In this document: piece after piece, positions 62,311 to 64,000 of the stretch
How positions within the stretch are numbered: position 1 is the first letter of the stretch
How the letters are laid out: each line of letters opens with the position of its first letter
Origin: Alphaproteobacteria bacterium
GTDB taxonomy: Bacteria; Pseudomonadota; Alphaproteobacteria; Micropepsales; Micropepsaceae
Direction: 5' to 3'
Assembly (NCBI GenBank): GCA_013389115.1
Contig: JACADY010000008.1
Location: forward strand, 19,559-83,558
Length of the DNA: 64,000 bases
The notes under the pieces: model-generated
What the model saw: the letters and a program-made list of their open reading frames with translations, nothing else
Told to the model about the DNA's origin: nothing
The model's database searches: none
Made by a program: the position numbers and the translations under genes

Positions 62311-63696
62311 CTAACGCAGTCTGCGGGCGTTGGATGCGGAAAGTTCATAACGTGAGAGATGCTCGGGCACGATGGCATGAGTGAGAAGATTCTCGTTGAT
62401 GCGCATCCGAAGCGTATCCGAGGCGGCGGGTTCACCATGCGTAATGAAGACGGTTTTCGGAGTCGGCTGGCACGCCGCGAGCCAGGAGAGCAGCTCCGCC
62501 TGGTCGGCATGCGCCGACAGGTTCGTCAGCGTCGCGATCTCTGCCCGCACAGGCACGTAGCGGCCGTGGATTTTGATTTCGCGGGCACCGGCAAGGAGGG
62601 CGGCTCCGCGCGTTCCTCCGGCTTGAAACCCGGCAAGCAGCACGGTGCAAGCCGGATCGGGCGCGAAGGCCGCGAGATGATGAACGACGCGTCCACCGGT
62701 TGCCATCCCAGAGCCGGCAATGATGATCTTTGGCTCCCGGTCGAGATTGAGGGCCTTTGAGGCATCGACACTGTTAACGATGTGAGCGACCTTCCCCATC
62801 TCCCCGCATTGCCGCGCGCTCAGGCGGTGCTCGGCGTGATGCTGCCGATAGGTTGACGTCGCGTCCGCGCCCATCGGGCTGTTGAGATAAACAGGGAGCG
62901 ACGCGGGAATTCTCCCCAGCCGCTTCAGTTCGCACAAAGCAAAGAGAAGGGATTGCGTGCGTCCCACCGCGAAGGCGGGAATGACAAGTGTACCGCCCCG
63001 CGCGATCGTGCGCGAAACGATGGTGCCCAATTGCTCGACCGGATCGCCGTCATCGTGCAGGCGGTCGCCATAGGTCGATTCGATCACAACGTGATCGGAG
63101 GGCTGCGGCACATGGGGCGGACGCATCAAGAGGTCGCTCCCCCGTCCAAGGTCGCCGCTGAAAATGATCGAGCAATGCGCGTCATGCATCCTGACGCTCG
63201 CGGCGCCGAGGATGTGCCCGGCATAGGTGAACCTGGCGCGAAGATCCGGTACCGGCTCGAAATCCTTTTCGAACCCGACCGGCTCAAGAAGCGCCAGAGC
63301 GTCTTCCGCATCCGCGCTGCTGAACAGCGGTAATGCCGGATGATGCCGGCTATAGCCCTTCCGGTTCGCGCGCGCCGCGTCTTCCTCTTGCAGCTTGGCG
63401 GCGTCCGGCAGGAGAATGCGGCACAGCGCCGCCGTCGCTGGCGTGCAATAGACAGGGCCCTTGAAGCCCTGCCGGACGAGCAGCGGCAAATAGCCAGAAT
63501 GATCGATATGCGCGTGGGTAAGGACGACAGCGTTGAGCGGCCTGACGGGGAAGGGTGGCGGGTCCCAATTGCGCAGGCGCAGTGGCTTGAAGCCCTGAAA
63601 GAGACCGCAATCGACGAGCAGCCGCGAGGATCCCGACGTGACAAGGGTTTTGGAGCCCGTCACCGTGCCGGCCGCTCCCGCAAACTGGATCTTCAA
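62311..63696 (-). CDS. Beta-CASP metallo-beta-lactamase fold hydrolase
   Basis: About 461 residues with the metal site THAHIDHSGYLPLL, SGDLGRGSD, and the beta-CASP motifs GSGMATGGRVVHHL and LSAHADQAELL. It belongs to the CPSF/RNase J-related group, usually nucleases acting on RNA. A TTG start at 63696 (63694-63696) is preferred because GGGAGAGGGG lies just upstream and it begins directly at KIQFAGAAGTVTGS, the family start; an ATG at 63870 would add 58 non-conserved residues and run into the divergent promoter. Its neighbour is a thymidine phosphorylase-family gene. Confidence 0.88.
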   Translation of the reverse strand: MKIQFAGAAGTVTGSKTLVTSGSSRLLVDCGLFQGFKPLRLRNWDPPPFPVRPLNAVVLTHAHIDHSGYLPLLVRQGFKGPVYCTPATAALCRILLPDAAKLQEEDAARANRKGYSRHHPALPLFSSADAEDALALLEPVGFEKDFEPVPDLRARFTYAGHILGAASVRMHDAHCSIIFSGDLGRGSDLLMRPPHVPQPSDHVVIESTYGDRLHDDGDPVEQLGTIVSRTIARGGTLVIPAFAVGRTQSLLFALCELKRLGRIPASLPVYLNSPMGADATSTYRQHHAEHRLSARQCGEMGKVAHIVNSVDASKALNLDREPKIIIAGSGMATGGRVVHHLAAFAPDPACTVLLAGFQAGGTRGAALLAGAREIKIHGRYVPVRAEIATLTNLSAHADQAELLSWLAACQPTPKTVFITHGEPAASDTLRMRINENLLTHAIVPEHLSRYELSASNARRLR

Positions 63697-63804
63697 TTCC
63701 CCTCTCCCTCGCGCTTTCTTGGACCCAGATTGGCAATGCGGCCCCGATACATTAGTAAAGAGCCTATAGCGCCCATCAATCGCGCACACCACTGACGGAT
63801 CTGA

Positions 63805-64000
63805 ATGCTGCGGGTCAAGCGTCTCCCCTTCGATACCTTTCGCGAAAACACTGCGGTGCTCTCGCGACACTGCACGGACCTGCGGCCCGAACGGCTCAAG
63901 GGATTTCGAAAGTTCGAGATCGACGCCAACGGCGCCCGGCGCCGCAACATGCTGGCGCTGGTCATGATTGCAGAAGATGACGGCCCCATCGCCCGCTATG
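63805..64000 (+). CDS. Thymidine phosphorylase family protein, start only
   Basis: The frame opens at ATG 63805 (MLRVKRLPFDTFRENTAVLS) and runs off the window after 65 residues. The start, with HCTDLRPERLKGFRKFEI and RRRNMLALVMIAEDD, matches the N-terminal domain of the longer thymidine/AMP phosphorylase group (about 500 residues). These enzymes split nucleosides or nucleotides with phosphate. The gene is divergent from the beta-CASP hydrolase across about 108 bp. Nothing of the catalytic domain can be checked here. Confidence 0.7.
   Translation, partial: MLRVKRLPFDTFRENTAVLSRHCTDLRPERLKGFRKFEIDANGARRRNMLALVMIAEDDGPIARY

Overview
The window (about 62% GC by eye, densely coded, short intergenic spaces, many ATGA start/stop overlaps) looks like a chromosomal segment of a free-living, flagellated alphaproteobacterium. 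The markers are a FlbT/FlaF pair beside several short flagellins, flmA/flmB-type flagellin sugar genes, a class II DAHP synthase, a second-type GluRS, and a diamino-sugar dehydrogenase/aminotransferase pair. No phage, IS element, CRISPR array or rRNA was seen. The genus is not assigned; a Caulobacter-like flagellar control scheme is clear, but the metabolic genes are generic for the class.

Region 1 (1-7.9 kb) is a flagellin locus: a truncated TPR protein, flbT-flaF, three flagellins, flaG, then pseC/pseB on the other strand. Each flagellin has a sigma-54 (-24/-12) promoter, and upstream of each is a CGGCA-N5-TGCCG dyad resembling FlbD/ftr enhancers. Filament subunits, their mRNA regulator, their export/assembly factors and their glycosylation are all encoded together.

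Region 2 (7.9-28.5 kb) is mostly transport and acyl-CoA catabolism: an orphan peptide-type binding protein, acyl-CoA synthetase, glyoxalase I, a hydroxyacyl-CoA type SDR, an acyltransferase-3 protein, a NupC nucleoside carrier with a small membrane protein, a GPH symporter, a flavin monooxygenase, a CaiB-type CoA transferase divergent from an acyl-CoA dehydrogenase-AtuA operon (with a perfect 16-bp palindrome between them), GST, a uracil-DNA glycosylase and a lipoprotein lipase. It closes with two secreted proteins, one of unknown family and one VPLPA-CTERM exosortase substrate, separated by a 664-bp structured leader region.

Region 3 (28.4-49.6 kb) is housekeeping: tRNA-Val(CAC), gph, glmU-glmS, rpiA-gor, DAHP synthase, a probable GnnA/GnnB (or WbpB/WbpE) pair, nadE-gltX, and cysS-cimA-sphingosine-1-phosphate-lyase-like. 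A 56-nt nearly perfect dyad sits in the gltX-cysS spacer.

Region 4 (49.6-64 kb) has a LOG-family hydrolase, a diheme cytochrome c, a LysM protein, then two divergent SDR genes. The second SDR is broken by one in-frame TAG and is followed by its overlapping tetR; the divergent promoter carries two TGACC-N3-GGTCA palindromes 22 bp apart. An Atm1-type ABC exporter and a padR-adaptor-RND efflux operon follow, with an 18-bp palindrome upstream of padR. The window ends with a beta-CASP metallo-hydrolase divergent from the start of a thymidine phosphorylase-family gene.
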